Shown piece after piece: positions 13,101-24,347 of a DNA stretch of 64,000 nt. A program made the position numbers and the translations under genes. Below the pieces are notes generated by a model. The model did not search any database and was not told where the DNA came from. It worked only from the letters and a program-made list of their open reading frames with translations. Positions within the stretch are counted from its first letter, which is position 1. Every line of letters starts with the position of its first letter. The DNA is from Eleusine coracana subsp. coracana (lineage: Eukaryota; Streptophyta; Magnoliopsida; Poales; Poaceae), in assembly GCA_032690845.1 (NCBI GenBank), contig CM064425.1, positions 35,490,240 to 35,554,239 on the forward strand, written 5' to 3'.

Positions 13101-13619
13101 CTCACGCCACCAAAGTAAAGCAAATTCAGTAAATTCACTAATAGCAGCCTTAACTTATAAATTAGCAGGAATATCATGACATACAAATTTTTGTTCAACC
13201 TCTAATTCCCAATCAAGATAAGCACCCGGTTCATATTTCCCATTAAAAGTGGGAATACAAAATTTTATTTTGGCAAAAGAATCATTAATAAGAACACGTA
13301 CCCTACGAGCACGACCACGGGGATTGTCGTCGTCCTGCTCGGTGTCGGCACCGTAGTCACGTGCATTTTGCAACTCTGTGAGCTGCGTCGTCATGGTCCC
13401 AAGCTGCATCGACATGGCCTCAAGACGAGTCATGATCATCGCGAGCGTGGTGCGGGAAGCTGTATCTGCGAGGTCGAGCTGATCAAAACGCTCATTCGAT
13501 GAAGTGACCGTCGAGTCAAGTCTCTCGTGCATCGTCTTCATGTCGTTTTGTAGACCATCAACCTGCACCTGGACATCCAGGAGGGTGAGCACCTCCAATT
13601 TCAAGCTGTTTTCTGCCAT
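10139..13619 (-). pseudogene. Broken gag-pol of element A
   Basis: The polyprotein starts at 13619 (MAENSLKLE...). The gag N-terminus is coiled-coil-like, followed by an RVRVLINDSFAKIKF stretch and a capsid-like part. A CCHC zinc knuckle (CHRCRGFGHVIHNC) lies at about 12545-12590. The protease (IIIDGGSCNNLAS) is near 12250 and the RT contains YFDDILIYSK near 11150. The RNase H part contains FELECDASGIGLGA. One frame runs from 13619 to about 11100 with stops at about 13155 and 12529. A frameshift and a third stop follow at about 10985. Reading then continues in another frame to 10139, where integrase is lost by the deletion. At two stops the intact sibling codon in B is CAA or CGA, so C-to-T changes made them. 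The element cannot make an integrase. Confidence 0.88.
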
Positions 13620-14123
13620 AGAAACACAAGCAATACAAAAAGCTAGGTCCTACGATGAGGTGAGTGGTGGATGAAAAGCTCAATCAAAAAGCTATTATCA
13701 AATTCTTACCCGTCCTTACCAAGCACGCAAGCGTGAACTGCAACCACAGGTAAAACCGGTGGAAGATTGGAGGAGCGATTGCGTGTGAAACAAAAACCTG
13801 CTCGTAGTAGAAAATTTGTGGGGCTGGGAGGCTGCACTCAATCCAAGGGTTAGCACAATTCAAACAATAACTGCAAAGCTGAATAATGGTGTTAAACGTA
13901 AAAAGATTGCTGCCGGCACAAGTGCAAGAGGAAGGAAGAAGGATCAAAACAAAGTGCAGCAAGAACGCGTCGCCTGTGTTGCTCGACCGCTCTTTTTATC
14001 TCTTTTTTTTTCTTTTTTTCCTTTTTTATACCTTTTTTCTAAAAATATAAACAATAAGACCTCAAATGAGCAATTAAGCATAAGCGCTTTTTTTTTAGGT
14101 AGGGATAGAACGGTAATTAAAAG

Positions 14124-14126
<3 letters not shown>

Positions 14127-14159
<33 letters not shown>
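14127..14159. repeat. (CT)n microsatellite in 5' UTR of A
   Basis: About 16 uninterrupted CT dinucleotides lie between the gag start and the 5' LTR of A. A shorter CT run at 31895-31912 holds the same place in B, so the tract belongs to the family and differs in length between copies. A T-rich tract lies beside it. Confidence 0.95.
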
Positions 14160-14623
14160 GAGGAGGGACACACGGAACCGAACAGAACCATACACAGGGC
14201 GAGGCGAGCGAGTTATGACGTAACCGAGTAGGACTCGATCGGCGATCGGCCGAAAGCGTCGGCGAGGCACGTGATTGACCCGGACTCATGGTGCAGCGTA
14301 AAAACTTGGCAAGCGATCGGCTGACCACAACTTGGCAAGCGATCGGCCAATTAGGAGAGCGAGAGGGGGTAAACAGATGCGGCGGAAAGCAAACTATGGT
14401 GGTGAAAACACGCGGCGCGGTGGAAGGATATGATGATGATGGGGAGAAAACGATAAAACACAGTGTACCAGCAACAATCAAAAGCGAAAGCCCAAAAACT
14501 CAACAACGTAAATTATTGAACGAAAGTGCGAGGCTCAAAACTGGGGTAAATTTTTTTTTTATAGTTTTCGGTTTATGTGGACTTGGATAAACTCACCGAG
14601 AAACACTGAAATCTGATACCATT

Positions 14624-15263
14624 TGATAGGTGTAGAGTGCCCGATCTTTCGGCGAGTGGAGATAACTTCGATTTGGTGGATGTTGACCCTCACGATCCGA
14701 CTATAACGAGCAAGCCGAAGCGCCAATACAATCACTGAACCAACTTCCGGAGGATATTAACCTTGCGGTAAACAAGATCAACCTGATCACGAGAATCAAT
14801 TCTTATGCGCAATCGAAAAACGAGCAAGAATTAGAGGCGAGGAATCTGATGTATTGCACGAAAGTGGAGTTCTGAATTCACGTCAAGAGACGGATGTATA
14901 GCTAAGCTAAACTTAAAACAAAACTCAAAGATTGCAAGGGGCGTAGCCCTTGACTAAATAGGGGGAGGACGAGGCATCTAGGGCCGGTTGAAGTGGAGAG
15001 GCGCGCAGTGGAGAGGGAGTCGCACGACTTGGGCCACATGGGCCTTCGGGCGGCGTCATCCTGGGCCGTCGTTCCTTAGCATCAAAACCGACTTTAATTC
15101 TTGGGCTCGAGCTCTAGTGATTGGGCCCTTGTACGTCATCGTCTCGTTAGAAGATGGATCCGTAACTCGAGGGGGCGCGATGACGAGAGGTGGAGGCGTG
15201 ACAATTTGGTTTGGCGCGCCATCTTCCGTCATCATTATTCGTATGTCGTTGATGTCCTCATCA
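14624..15263 (-). repeat. 5' LTR of element A
   Basis: Complete 640-bp LTR with TG...CA ends, the same length as both LTRs of B. The minus strand from 15301 to 15056 encodes the GPITRARAQELK tail that in B is the read-through end of pol. Confidence 0.92.
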
Positions 15264-15578
15264 CCAATCTTGGGGGCTACCATATTAAAACTCCTCGTCA
15301 AATCAGTCAGGGAAAGTGGTAGATCCAGATTTACATATGGTGTTATTATTTTTGACTCATAAGATATTTTGTGATCTAAATACCTTCTGGTCGGGGGCTA
15401 TACCTACACCTAGTAGGTGGATTTATTCGTCGCATCTGGATATTATTTGGCGCACAATCCTTTTTGAAGATTCTTGGAGTCCTTTACAAGTTTGTTGTTG
15501 TATATGAAAAAGCTTAATCATATTCATGGTGCAGCATTAGAAGATCAACAACTAACTTGCAAAGCTCTCGAGGGCTAC

Positions 15579-16022
15579 TGTGGGATATATATACCCGAGA
15601 TACTTCACCACTCGGATATATTGTTGAGTGGGCCGGGGTCCAATGAAGATAAAGCCCATGAATATAACTACTCGGATTATTACTTGGAGTAAACGACAAG
15701 TCAATTCGAAAGATAGAAAGTTAGAGATAGAATCCTAGTCGGAAATCATGTTGTAACCGACTAGGAGACTTGTGATGTAACTCTGTCCCCCAGATATATC
15801 AGGAGGGGCAGGGGCTCTCTCATAGACAACCTCCGCATATCCCATCGCAATATACAATACACCATACAACACAGGACGTAGGGTTGTTATCCATTGGGAG
15901 GTCCGAACCTGTCTAAACCGTGCGTCTTGTGTGTCCATCGACTCTAGATCTCGCGCATGCCTTTACTGATAAACAAGGATCATGGATAACCCTATGGTCC
16001 ACTGCTGATAATAGTATCGACA
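15579..16022 (+). repeat. 3' LTR of element E
   Basis: LTR of 444 bp from TGTGGGATATATATACC to ATCGACA, preceded by the polypurine tract CTCGAGGGCTAC. Its start and end resemble those of the D LTRs (TGTGGAATATATACC...CTC(G/A)ACA), which suggests the same Tat group. Confidence 0.78.
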
Positions 16023-17351
16023 ATTTGGACCGGGCCCGAGGTACGGCAGAGCAACGATGCGACGAGCTTGAGCTCCACGGCGGTAATGGCGGAGGCAGAG
16101 GTGGGAAAAAAAATGGGACCGAGGCAGGTTTTTATGGGCGATTGAGCTCAGGTTCACGGGGCTGAGACCGGGGCGGGTGCGCGTGTCGGTTTGCTCGTGG
16201 TCGGTGGCCGAGAGCGTTAGGGCACGAGGGGGGAGCAAGGACTTTGCTTCGGTAATGGCAGGCACAACGTGGGGGACAGAGTGGCAATTACTTTGGGCGC
16301 GGCAGCAGCGGGTCAGAGGGGAGTTGACGCGACGGCAGCGCAAGACAACGCGGAGCGGCGAACGTGGGCGCGAAGCAGCAAGTCAACGGGAGAAGCGGGC
16401 ATGCGCTCGTGCGGTTCTGACTGAGCGGCAGCAGCGAGAGGAAGAAGACAGGCGACTTTGCACTTAAGTCCTCCGAGAATTTAAATATTTTGTAAAATGG
16501 TCCCTTGTTCTGTTTTTACTTAATTAAAATACTTTCTTAGGTCCAAATGACCCGAGATTTTAAACATAGGTCCCTGGAGATATTTTCTGGAGTCTTGGTA
16601 GGTCCACTTGGTCAGGAGAAATAAAAATAATTTATGATAAAGGTTTATTTGGAAAAGGTTTTTATACTTTATTTAATTAATTAAGGCGCTTTCAATTGTG
16701 ATAAAATTCTCATATTTGGTCTAAAATTATATTTCAGCATTACTAACATGCTCATGAATTTGTTTGGCATAGGTTGTGTAGAAAAGTTTAATGTTACTTC
16801 CCTCATAGGTTTTGTTTGGCCTTAGATTAAATTGATTTGGTTTTTATTATTTCATGTGATTCTTTAATTACACCTATGCTTATCATGCTTACTAATTAGG
16901 GTTTATCATTAATTAATTAAAGGTTAAACATGGGATGTCATAGTGATTGCGGGCTCATGTGCGAGAACTCGACTTGGTGGCGGGAGGGACAGGCACTCCG
17001 ACGGGAGTGGTCCAACAAGGATTAGGGGAAGGCGCCATCCTTCCGAGACCTCAGGAAAAAAAAATCATGAGCATTCTTTGATCTTCTCTTTACTATTTTG
17101 CAATTATGTGCTCTAGTGAGTAGGTTGAATTGTGGCTTGCGTAGGCTAATGTGTTTAGCTTCCGCATTTGCGCTCTTCATGAACACTAGCATGTGTAGGG
17201 TCTTGGCCTACTAGAATTGTTAGGTTGCAGCGATTATCAGGTTCTAATGGTGTGAAATTGAAGTATTCGAATTCGTGGTCGGCTTACCGATTCCTCTATT
17301 CTTCGTCATCTCATCAGCTACCTTGCGGAGCATTTTTACAGGAAGCCTTGC

Positions 17352-19361
17352 TGAAAGTGCATCTAGTCCCCTAATGGGTTTTGGTGTATTGAATGACAAT
17401 GTGATTAAAGGACTAATGATTCTTGTGAAGTGATTAAGTAGGACATAATTAACAAATGTACATTGTATGTCTCAACATTGATATTATTGTTCAAAATGTA
17501 CGTCGACTCAAATTATGAGACATGAATATTCATTGTATGATTCAGTATTTATTTGAATGGCTTGTTCACAAGAATCAAAAAAATGTATGAAAAAAAGGGA
17601 TGATGATCAATTGCTAGCGGACTTACAATTGGATACTCTATTAAAAGTGAACTGATCAAAATGTCTACACAATGACAAAGGAATTCATGTGAATGATGCA
17701 AAGTAATGTATGGCTCAATTTAGCAAGATGGTAAGTGATTGGCTTGACTTGACCGCGATGGACCATGCAAGAAGAAGGGCAAAATGAGTCTTGGCACCGA
17801 GGGACCAAATGCAATAGTGAAGGGTAAGTCTAGCATAATCGTGGACCAATCAAGGTACAAGGTGTCATACATTGCCAAGTATCAATTGATGATGGAAGTG
17901 AAGACACGAAGTGACTTGTGACTATATTAGAGAAGATGATCGTATGGATTCAAATATTACAAGTCATAGGCTCTAGGTGATGACGCCAAAAAAAAAAATA
18001 AAAAGCACATGTTATATCTCTAATGAAGCTAAAAATGAAGAAGTGGCAAGATTCAAATTATGCAAGCTCAAGTTGAAGGAAGTCTTCTTTTTATTTGAAT
18101 CTTGAGTTTAGGCATGCCGCTCTATCAAGAGGGATGTTACATGGAAGATATGATAAGTCTCAATGCTCAAAGGAAAATACGAAGTGAGAAGAGTGACACA
18201 CAATAGCCAAACACACACAATCTTCTCACTACCCCAGGAAAACCGGAGTGTCTGGTTTCAGAAACCGGAGTGTCCGGTTTTGGGCTGGTTTGAATTCCAA
18301 CGGCTAGTTCAGCCAAAACTTGGTCCGTTTTTCACTGGCTAGTACTCAACGGCTACTTTTAGAGGGACGAGTATTTATACTCTTCCAACCCCTCCTTCGG
18401 TAGCTGCTGACTCCATTCACAAAAATAACATATCCAAAGGCCTCTAGCACTCTTCCCAACTCCTCTTTGTGAGGATTGATCTCTTTCTGAGAATTGGGTT
18501 GAGAGAGATACTCTTTGTGAGAAAGATTGAGCACTTGAGCATTGTTGCATAGCAAGATTCCGTAAAATATTTGTTACTCTTGGAATCGAAGATTCTTAGA
18601 CGGCTAGGCGTCGCCCTAGAGCTCCCAAGTTTGTGGCGAGCCTTGGAAAAGTTTGTAAAGGTTGGCTTCACCTCCTCAAGGGAAGAAGCAAGCTTAGTGG
18701 AGTACCGGGCTGGATCTTAGTGATTGCTTGGTTATCCAAACTTAATCTTGGTGATTGTTTGGCAAGTTAAAAGGGTTAAAAGAGATCCAGCTCAAGTGTG
18801 ACCGAGCCCCTCAACGGAGAGGTAGACAACTTGGTTGCAAGTTGGTTAAACTCCGTTAAATAAATCCTTGTGTGCTCCCTTGTTCCTTGTTGTTGTTTAA
18901 GTTCTAGCTTGCTTTAATTTCTCATAGGTTGCATGAGTAGTTGTTCTTGTTTTCCTAAGTGGATAATCCTGCTCTTGCCTGTGTGCAACCTCTGGTAGCT
19001 TCGCTTTGTACTAGATCTCTTCCTGCAGCTATTTTTCCCTTGTCCTTGCTTTCTGTCCCGAGAAAACCGGAGTGTCTGGTTTTGGAAATCGAAGTGTCCA
19101 GTTTTGGATGTTTTATCTAAGTGAAATCTGTGTGAAATCACCTTGTTCTGGCCTTGTTGCCTGTGTGGTCAGGTGCATGCTTAGAGTTTCCGGTAGTTCC
19201 TTTTGTTCTTAGTTTTTTCCATCACCCTGACAAAAACCGGAGTGTCCGGTTTGATAAATCAGAGGGTCCGGTTTTTGGCAGTACTGATTCCGCTGTGAGT
19301 TTTGAATTAAATTTCAGGAATGCCTATTCACCCCCCTCTGGACGACATCAAAGTCCTTTCA
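17352..19361 (+). mobile_element. Solo LTR H (SIRE/Maximus-like) with TSD CTTGC
   Basis: The 2010-bp unit starts TGAAAGTGCATCTAG and ends AAGTCCTTTCA, flanked by perfect CTTGC duplications (17347-17351 and 19362-19366). There is no internal region. The end, with TTCACCCCCCTCTGG about 30 bp from the terminus, is typical of grass SIRE/Maximus (Opie/Ji type) Ty1/copia LTRs. The lineage is from recalled similarity. It carries three clusters of an ACCGGAGTGTCCGGT motif (18239-18282, 19063-19105, 19232-19277). Confidence 0.88.
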
Positions 19362-19366
19362 CTTGC

Positions 19367-20760
19367 CAACTTTATCCCCATTAACAGTTACCCATCAATA
19401 ATAGCTGTAACGTAACTCCTAATTACGAAGACGAGTGGCGGTTCAGTTTCATTGCACTTAATTATCACCTCATCTTAGGGCATTTGTTTTCCTTGCATGC
19501 ATCAAATAGAATACAAAGACTTATGTAACCTCCATCCGGTACTTTTCCCTCTTAACTACTGCACCCAGCTGCTACATATTTCCTCGATGGAGCAGCTATC
19601 CACAGGCATCAGATTTGCTAGAGAGCATGCCCCTCAACCACGATTCTTCCAACGTCCATACCCCTGCCTACATGCTGTAATCATCAATCGTAACCAACCT
19701 TCCCTACCATCCACATTTTACTTTTGTTAAGTAACTGACGAGAGGGAGAAATGCAATGTGAAACTGCTGCACGGATCATTAGATCGCTCCCATTCAGGAA
19801 TTAATGTAATCAATTTTGTATGGTCTTTTACTCTACCACTATTGGTAACTGCCGGCTCTGCTCCTGATATAAATAACCAACGCTAGTGCCTTGACTACAG
19901 CGTACCTAGGCTGCCGCGCGCTGTCCCTCTACGATCGTTGCCGCTCTCATCTATGCATCTTAGCAACACAATTGTCCGATAAGCAGGTAACATGGTCTTG
20001 GCAGCGATCGATAGTCATGGCAGCTGTTCAAAACGTATTCTCCCTCTGTTTACCGTGCTGCTCTGTCATTTTAAATTCTCTCATGGTGCTTTGTTTTGTC
20101 ATCGAAATCCTCTCCTGATGCTTTGATTGGCTTTTGTTATTCCTTTCTCCCATGATTTATTAGGTGACTTTGCTAATTATTGCTTAAGCGTTGTTGATAT
20201 AATCTTTGTTTTTCTGCTACTTTCATACAACTTGACCACAACTGTATGAAAGTGGCAATCATCACAAGGGATTTGCTACCGTAACTTCGATGTGTGAATA
20301 TTTCGTCTAGCACGTAAATCACTAGACAATGCCAAATATCTATACGAAGTTTCTATACTATACAGACACAAACCGCTAAGTATCATTATTGATATAAAGT
20401 TTGCTTCTCATGAGGCCACATCATCTGAAATATTTCGTATATCAAATTAATTCAATTTAAAATGTATCGTATCCATTCAATCCCAATCTTGATTCCACTG
20501 CCAACGTAAATCAAATTTCCAGTGTTGAACTTTCTGTTCAAACTTTCACACATTTATTTGTTACTTATTTAACCACTAAATTGCTCATGCAACTATAATA
20601 ATCTTTCATATGCATATTTTTTCCACCATTCTAAGATTCTTCTAAAATCAGTTCCAAACTCTCGCAGCAACACGCAGGATATTCACCTAGTTACTATTAG
20701 TTGGTGATTATTATTGTATTCACACACTTGTTTTAAATTACCATTATTAATTATGATTCA
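19367..20760. other. Intergenic, no gene seen
   Basis: Mixed-composition DNA between solo LTR H and the MITE-like stretch. Short ORFs at 19497-19730 and 19891-20118 lack recognisable domains or codon bias. No LTR ends, tRNA or splice-supported gene model was found. Confidence 0.6.
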
Positions 20761-20764
20761 TATG

Positions 20765-20922
20765 TTATGAATTCTTACAATCCCAACAACAAAAGATTTC
20801 AATTCCTTTGTTTTTAATTCCTATGTTTTTCTTACTTTTGTTATTCCTATATTTTCTCGTTCCTATGTTTTTTTTTCCATTGCTATGTTTTTCAACCCTC
20901 CGTTCTAAACAGACCCTAAATA
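20765..20922 (-). repeat. MITE-like fragment (hAT-like end)
   Basis: Read on the minus strand, this starts GGGTCTGTTTAGAACGGAGG and continues with repeated AACATAGGAAT words, a pattern typical of grass hAT-like MITEs. No matching opposite terminus was found, so it appears truncated or decayed. Confidence 0.4.
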
Positions 20923-21119
20923 TAGATGAAAAATCTGATTGTAGCATGTGACAATACGGGCAGATTGCATATCTAGTAGGCAAGCCCTGCTTAAGGTTTA
21001 AACTTCCTTAAGTCAAAAGATAACCCAACGATTCTTCTATATATATGACGGATAGTATATAAAAAACAAAAAGAAAAAAACGAAGAAGCTACAGAAACAA
21101 CGGTCAAGAGGACCCAGCC

Positions 21120-21600
21120 AGAGGTGCGGACTTGTCCCTCTCTCTGCGCGGCGTGCGCCTGCCGGCTCGTCGTTCCAGGCCCCGACGAAACGACCGAAGC
21201 GAAGCACACACCACCTGGCCGACCCATCACGCTCGGTCCCCGAGTGCGCTCCTCCGTCCACCGGTCATTCTCATGCCCCGCCCAGCTATTGGCAAGCGGA
21301 GACACGGGGACCCGCGGGAAGCGAGGGCGGGCGGGCTCACACGAGTACCCTTCATGCTCGAGGAGGTTTCGCGTGTTGTGCTGTCCAACGGCCAGGGGTG
21401 GGACGGTGACAGCAGCGACGGGTGGGGCGGTGAGTCGGGAGGCGCGCCATCAAATTGATTAACTCCAAAGCGGAGCCACCACCAGCAGCACTGTCCCCGG
21501 AATCGAAGCCGAGGCGTCGCGGCCGCTGGCCCGCTGCTGGCTCACTGGCGCTGCGCATCACGTGACGGCCGTACACGCGGGGCGCTCGCGGAACGAGGTG
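21120..21600. other. GC-rich patch without a recognised gene
   Basis: About 480 bp are much richer in G+C and CpG than the flanks. Overlapping ORFs on both strands (21124-21462 +, 21305-20991 -) are compositional: they are rich in Arg, Pro and Gly and match no family I recognise. It could be a relic first exon, a CpG-rich promoter of an unseen transcript, or captured gene sequence. Confidence 0.35.
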
Positions 21601-21643
21601 GCCCGTTGGGTTGTGTGCTGCTTGGGGAGAGGCAGCAGCCGAG

Positions 21644-22178
21644 GGCCTTGTTTGTTTACGCTTTTTTGGACCTCCCTTATCCGAGAAGCATGATTTTCTG
21701 ATAAGCCCGATCTAGAGAATCTATTGTCTAAAAAAGCTGGACGTTTGGCATTTTGCTTATATTCATTTAATTATCTGTCATAACTGATAAAAGGACTTGC
21801 CCCTGTCTGCCGAACGAGCAGACGAACGACAGAGGAGGGATGATGCTGGTGCCTGGATCTGACGAAGGGACAGTGGTGCTACGAGTGCAAGCGACGATGG
21901 CGGGAGGGAGCGGCGGCGCTGCAAGCACGAGCGGCGGCGGCGCTGAAGCGAGCGGCAGCAACATCGGGAGAGCTGAGGGTCGGGGTGAGTGGAGGGCACA
22001 GGAGGAAAATTTCCTCGCTTAGCATATAAGCGGGGTTGAGGCCGCGGATGGGAAAATCGGATTTCATGTGTTATTGGGCTTTTCTGGTCCGCGGGCTTCT
22101 CTGGTAAGCGAAAATTAAGCGCGGCATTTGGGTGGGATTTTTTATTTTTTCCACCGATAAGTGTAAACAAACAGGGCC
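21644..22178. mobile_element. hAT-like MITE with terminal inverted repeats
   Basis: The left end reads GGCCTTGTTTGTTTACGCTT. The right end, reverse-complemented, reads GGCCCTGTTTGTTTACACTT, matching at 18 of 20 positions. The unit is 535 bp. An 8-bp target duplication expected for hAT elements is not convincing (CAGCCGAG vs GATGAGAG). The middle is GC-rich with short Gly/Ala/Ser ORFs, unlike the AT-rich ends, so it may hold captured sequence. No transposase is present. Confidence 0.6.
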
Positions 22179-23800
22179 GATGAGAGCCGGCGCGGCGCGG
22201 CGTGCAGTTGGCGCCGATGGCATGGCTGGTTTGACGCTGCAATTAATGTTTTGTTTGACTCTGTAATTGTTAAGTCCAATTAGTTTAAATTAAAACCATT
22301 TGTGCATGTTACTTTTTTTTTTCTTGAAGCTAAATTTTATAATTTTTTTATTTTTCTATATTTTTTTTGTTTACGCACATAGCAACATACGCACATTTTT
22401 TCATACTCTAAATAGAACTGTGGAGGGCCTGAGGTAGATTGAACTAATCTGTGAATTACCTCACCTTGACTCATCTGTCGAATCAAGAAGTTCTTGCTGC
22501 TCTTCAAGTGAAAAGGTCTATCCCTGTCCTACCGCTTGTGCATTACAATATAGAGTGCAATGTTTATTTTCCTTTCACTGCGAACATGAATTAGAAAATG
22601 GAAAACATAATTGTCGGTTTCTGCTTGTGTTTATGTGTTTCAAATTTTCAATCAACCATGAAACTGTTGACGTGTTTCTTTTAAGATGAGTTTTGATGTC
22701 TGGAAACTGGATGTATTGCAAGTTATTAATGTAAGTAAGTTTTTCATCATGAGAAAAAATAAAAGATATAATCTGAAAAACCTATGTTTTTGAATAAGCG
22801 TTGGAGGGTAGCAAGGAGTTCAGTATCTTGATGGAACTTGTAACATTATCTTAACAGGTTTGTTCTTTTTCATGCTTCATGGTGCTATTTTAACAGTTGA
22901 TGGTAGACATGTTCTTCTCGATGCTTCTTACCTGACACTTACTTTATTCTCTAAGTTTTAAAGGATAAGGATGAATTTTTGGTAGTAATTATAGTAAACT
23001 GAGTAAAATAATTTGAACAAACATTTATTATTAAGTTCTATAATCCGTAACAACGTACGTGCATTCACCTAGTCTTTCTTTAGTAGGTGTGCCTGGTCTA
23101 TGGTCTCGGATGGAGGTGATGAAATTCATGGTTTTTTTTTTCCGCTGTGCGACCATCCTAGTCTCCCATTCTGCGCGCTCGAACAATTGCAGAGATGATG
23201 TGAGAACATGAAAAGACTCACGGTATTGGTACTGCAAATTATGACTACTGTCATTTTAATGGAACAAAGAAAATGTGCAGGAGATGGAAGCCACGATGTG
23301 AAAAATGAAAAAAAAATCCTAGACATTAGCATTTGAATTTGCATGTTTTTTTTGACAAAATCATTCCATGGGTATTTTGGGAACAATTCCTTTTAGAAAC
23401 TCTAGTACAACATTTTTATAAAATTGAACCTTTGCCGCACCATTACAATTACAAGGTTTTTTCATCTACATTGACATGTTTCATGTGTGGTAATATGGTA
23501 TTATAGTACAACTCTTTAGTAAATGTTTAACTTTGCTAGTCATATTGTTTACCATAAGTTAGCAAGTTTCTCCAAATAGATGGATTCTTAACAAGTTTGC
23601 TCCATATCTATCAATATATTATTGGTTCAAACCTATTGTCCACAATAACAAGCCATACGAGGTTGGAGAAAACAAGGAATTATTGATCTTGCTAATTCCA
23701 ATCTTACTGACAAAGTTCATAATGTGACCACTAGCATTTTTTAGAATAATGTTACCACTAGTATTAAAGGATCAGATTTTTTCAAATTGTAATAGCAACC
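22179..23800. other. Intergenic AT-rich DNA, no gene seen
   Basis: AT-rich sequence with poly-T and poly-A runs. No ORF with recognisable domains, no element termini and no RNA gene were found. Confidence 0.55.
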
Positions 23801-23804
23801 ACAT

Positions 23805-24065
23805 ATGAGAGCAACAACAAATTAACCAAACGATGCATACCAACTTATCAAAATGGAATAATAATTTCGAGCTTAACCATGCAACAACAAACTAGGTTAT
23901 TCGAACGAAAAAATAGTTTCAACCACATAATAACAAACAATGTTATTGAAACGGAACAATAATTTTGAGCTTAACGACGCAACAACAAACATGGTTATCT
24001 AAACGAAACAATAGTTTATCCATGCAACAACAAACACTTGTTGAAATAAAAAATAATTTCGACTT
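23805..24065. repeat. Degenerate minisatellite upstream of VOC gene
   Basis: Repeated words CAACAACAAAC, GAACAATAATTT(C/T)GAGCTTAAC and GGTTAT(T/C) recur with a period of about 97 bp (for example 23851 and 23948). Each unit seems to be two related halves of about 48 bp. The array ends about 280 bp upstream of the VOC start codon. Confidence 0.65.
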
Positions 24066-24173
24066 ATTATCTAAAAGATAACAAAGATAGATTGATGAAA
24101 CACAATTACATAATCATTCATTCAGAACCAGAGCAACCACACTATCCTGTGGATCCACCACGTCATGGACATG

Positions 24174-24255
24174 CTGGGCCCAGTCACTCTGTGAGACAGC
24201 AGGTAGTACGAGGGAAAGAAAAAATTATGGACCACTTTCTTTTTTCCTATAAGTA
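24174..24255 (+). promoter_or_regulatory. Probable promoter of VOC gene
   Basis: A TATAAGTA box lies at 24248-24255, 93 bp upstream of the start codon. A palindromic CTGGGCCCAG at 24174-24183 contains TGGGCC (site II/TCP-type motif, common in plant housekeeping promoters). The 5' leader contains AGAGAGAG-type purine runs. Motif roles are inferred from known plant promoters. Confidence 0.45.
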
Positions 24256-24347
24256 AACCCCAGCTTGTCCTTGTTGTCTTACCCGCTCTGCTGCGCTCGC
24301 AAGAAAAGAGAGAGCAGTAAAGGCGAGTAAAGCTTCTTCCCTGAGCA

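Larger units (their letters stand above)
9649..15263 (-). mobile_element. Ty3/gypsy chromovirus A (CRM-like), internally deleted
   Basis: The element starts TGATAGGTG (9649) and ends CCTCATCA (15263), flanked by perfect CCAAT duplications (9644-9648, 15264-15268). The right LTR (14624-15263, 640 bp) is complete. On the minus strand it is followed by TGGTATCAGAT (14621-14611), an initiator-Met tRNA primer site, so transcription runs leftward. The left LTR is cut at 10145, where AGTGA joins LTR sequence directly to integrase-region sequence. Compared with sibling B, 1200 bp (end of pol plus end of LTR) is missing. A hand comparison of the two LTRs gives roughly 28 differences over 497 bp, so A is clearly older than B. 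Confidence 0.9.
8799..16022 (+). mobile_element. Deleted Tat-like LTR element E, containing A
   Basis: The right LTR (15579-16022, 444 bp) begins TGTGGGATATATATACCC right after a Tat-type polypurine tract (CTCGAGGGCTAC) and ends ATCGACA. The same start recurs at 8799, but that left LTR is lost after about 50 bp (8848). Flanks are GTTTG (8794-8798) and ATTTG (16023-16027), a target duplication with one mismatch. Apart from the nested element A, only about 1.1 kb of non-coding internal DNA remains (8849-9648 and 15264-15578). It holds no readable gag or pol, so E is a non-autonomous deletion derivative in plus orientation. Confidence 0.75.
5955..16942 (-). mobile_element. Solo LTR F (Tekay-like), interrupted by E and A
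   Basis: On the plus strand the unit starts TGTGACGGTCC (5955) and ends GGGATGTCATA (16942; the final CA is mutated to TA). GTGAT duplications flank it at 5950-5954 and 16943-16947. With E removed it is about 3.8 kb. No gag, pol or second LTR is present, so it looks like a solo LTR from unequal recombination. Read on the minus strand it starts TATGACATCCCATGTTTAACC, which resembles the start of long grass Del/Tekay LTRs. That lineage call is a recollection. The 5955-8798 and 16023-16942 parts hold no convincing gene. Confidence 0.75.
4651..17340 (+). mobile_element. 3' LTR of element G, split by nested insertion F/E/A
   Basis: The LTR starts with TGTAAGC right after a polypurine tract and is taken to end at TTTTTACA (17340), giving the inverted ends TGTAA/TTACA. 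Its own sequence is 4651-5949 plus 16948-17340, about 1.7 kb. The rest is the F/E/A nest, flanked by GTGAT on both sides. The 5160-5480 part has repeated GACCG(G/A)ACGGTC-type palindromes. The right end is inferred only from end symmetry: the partner LTR and its target duplication are outside the window. Confidence 0.6.

Noticed and set aside
20991..21462. Possible gene in the GC-rich patch (104- and 112-residue ORFs)
   Set aside because: Overlapping on both strands, low complexity, no domain, splice context or promoter pairing that supports a gene.
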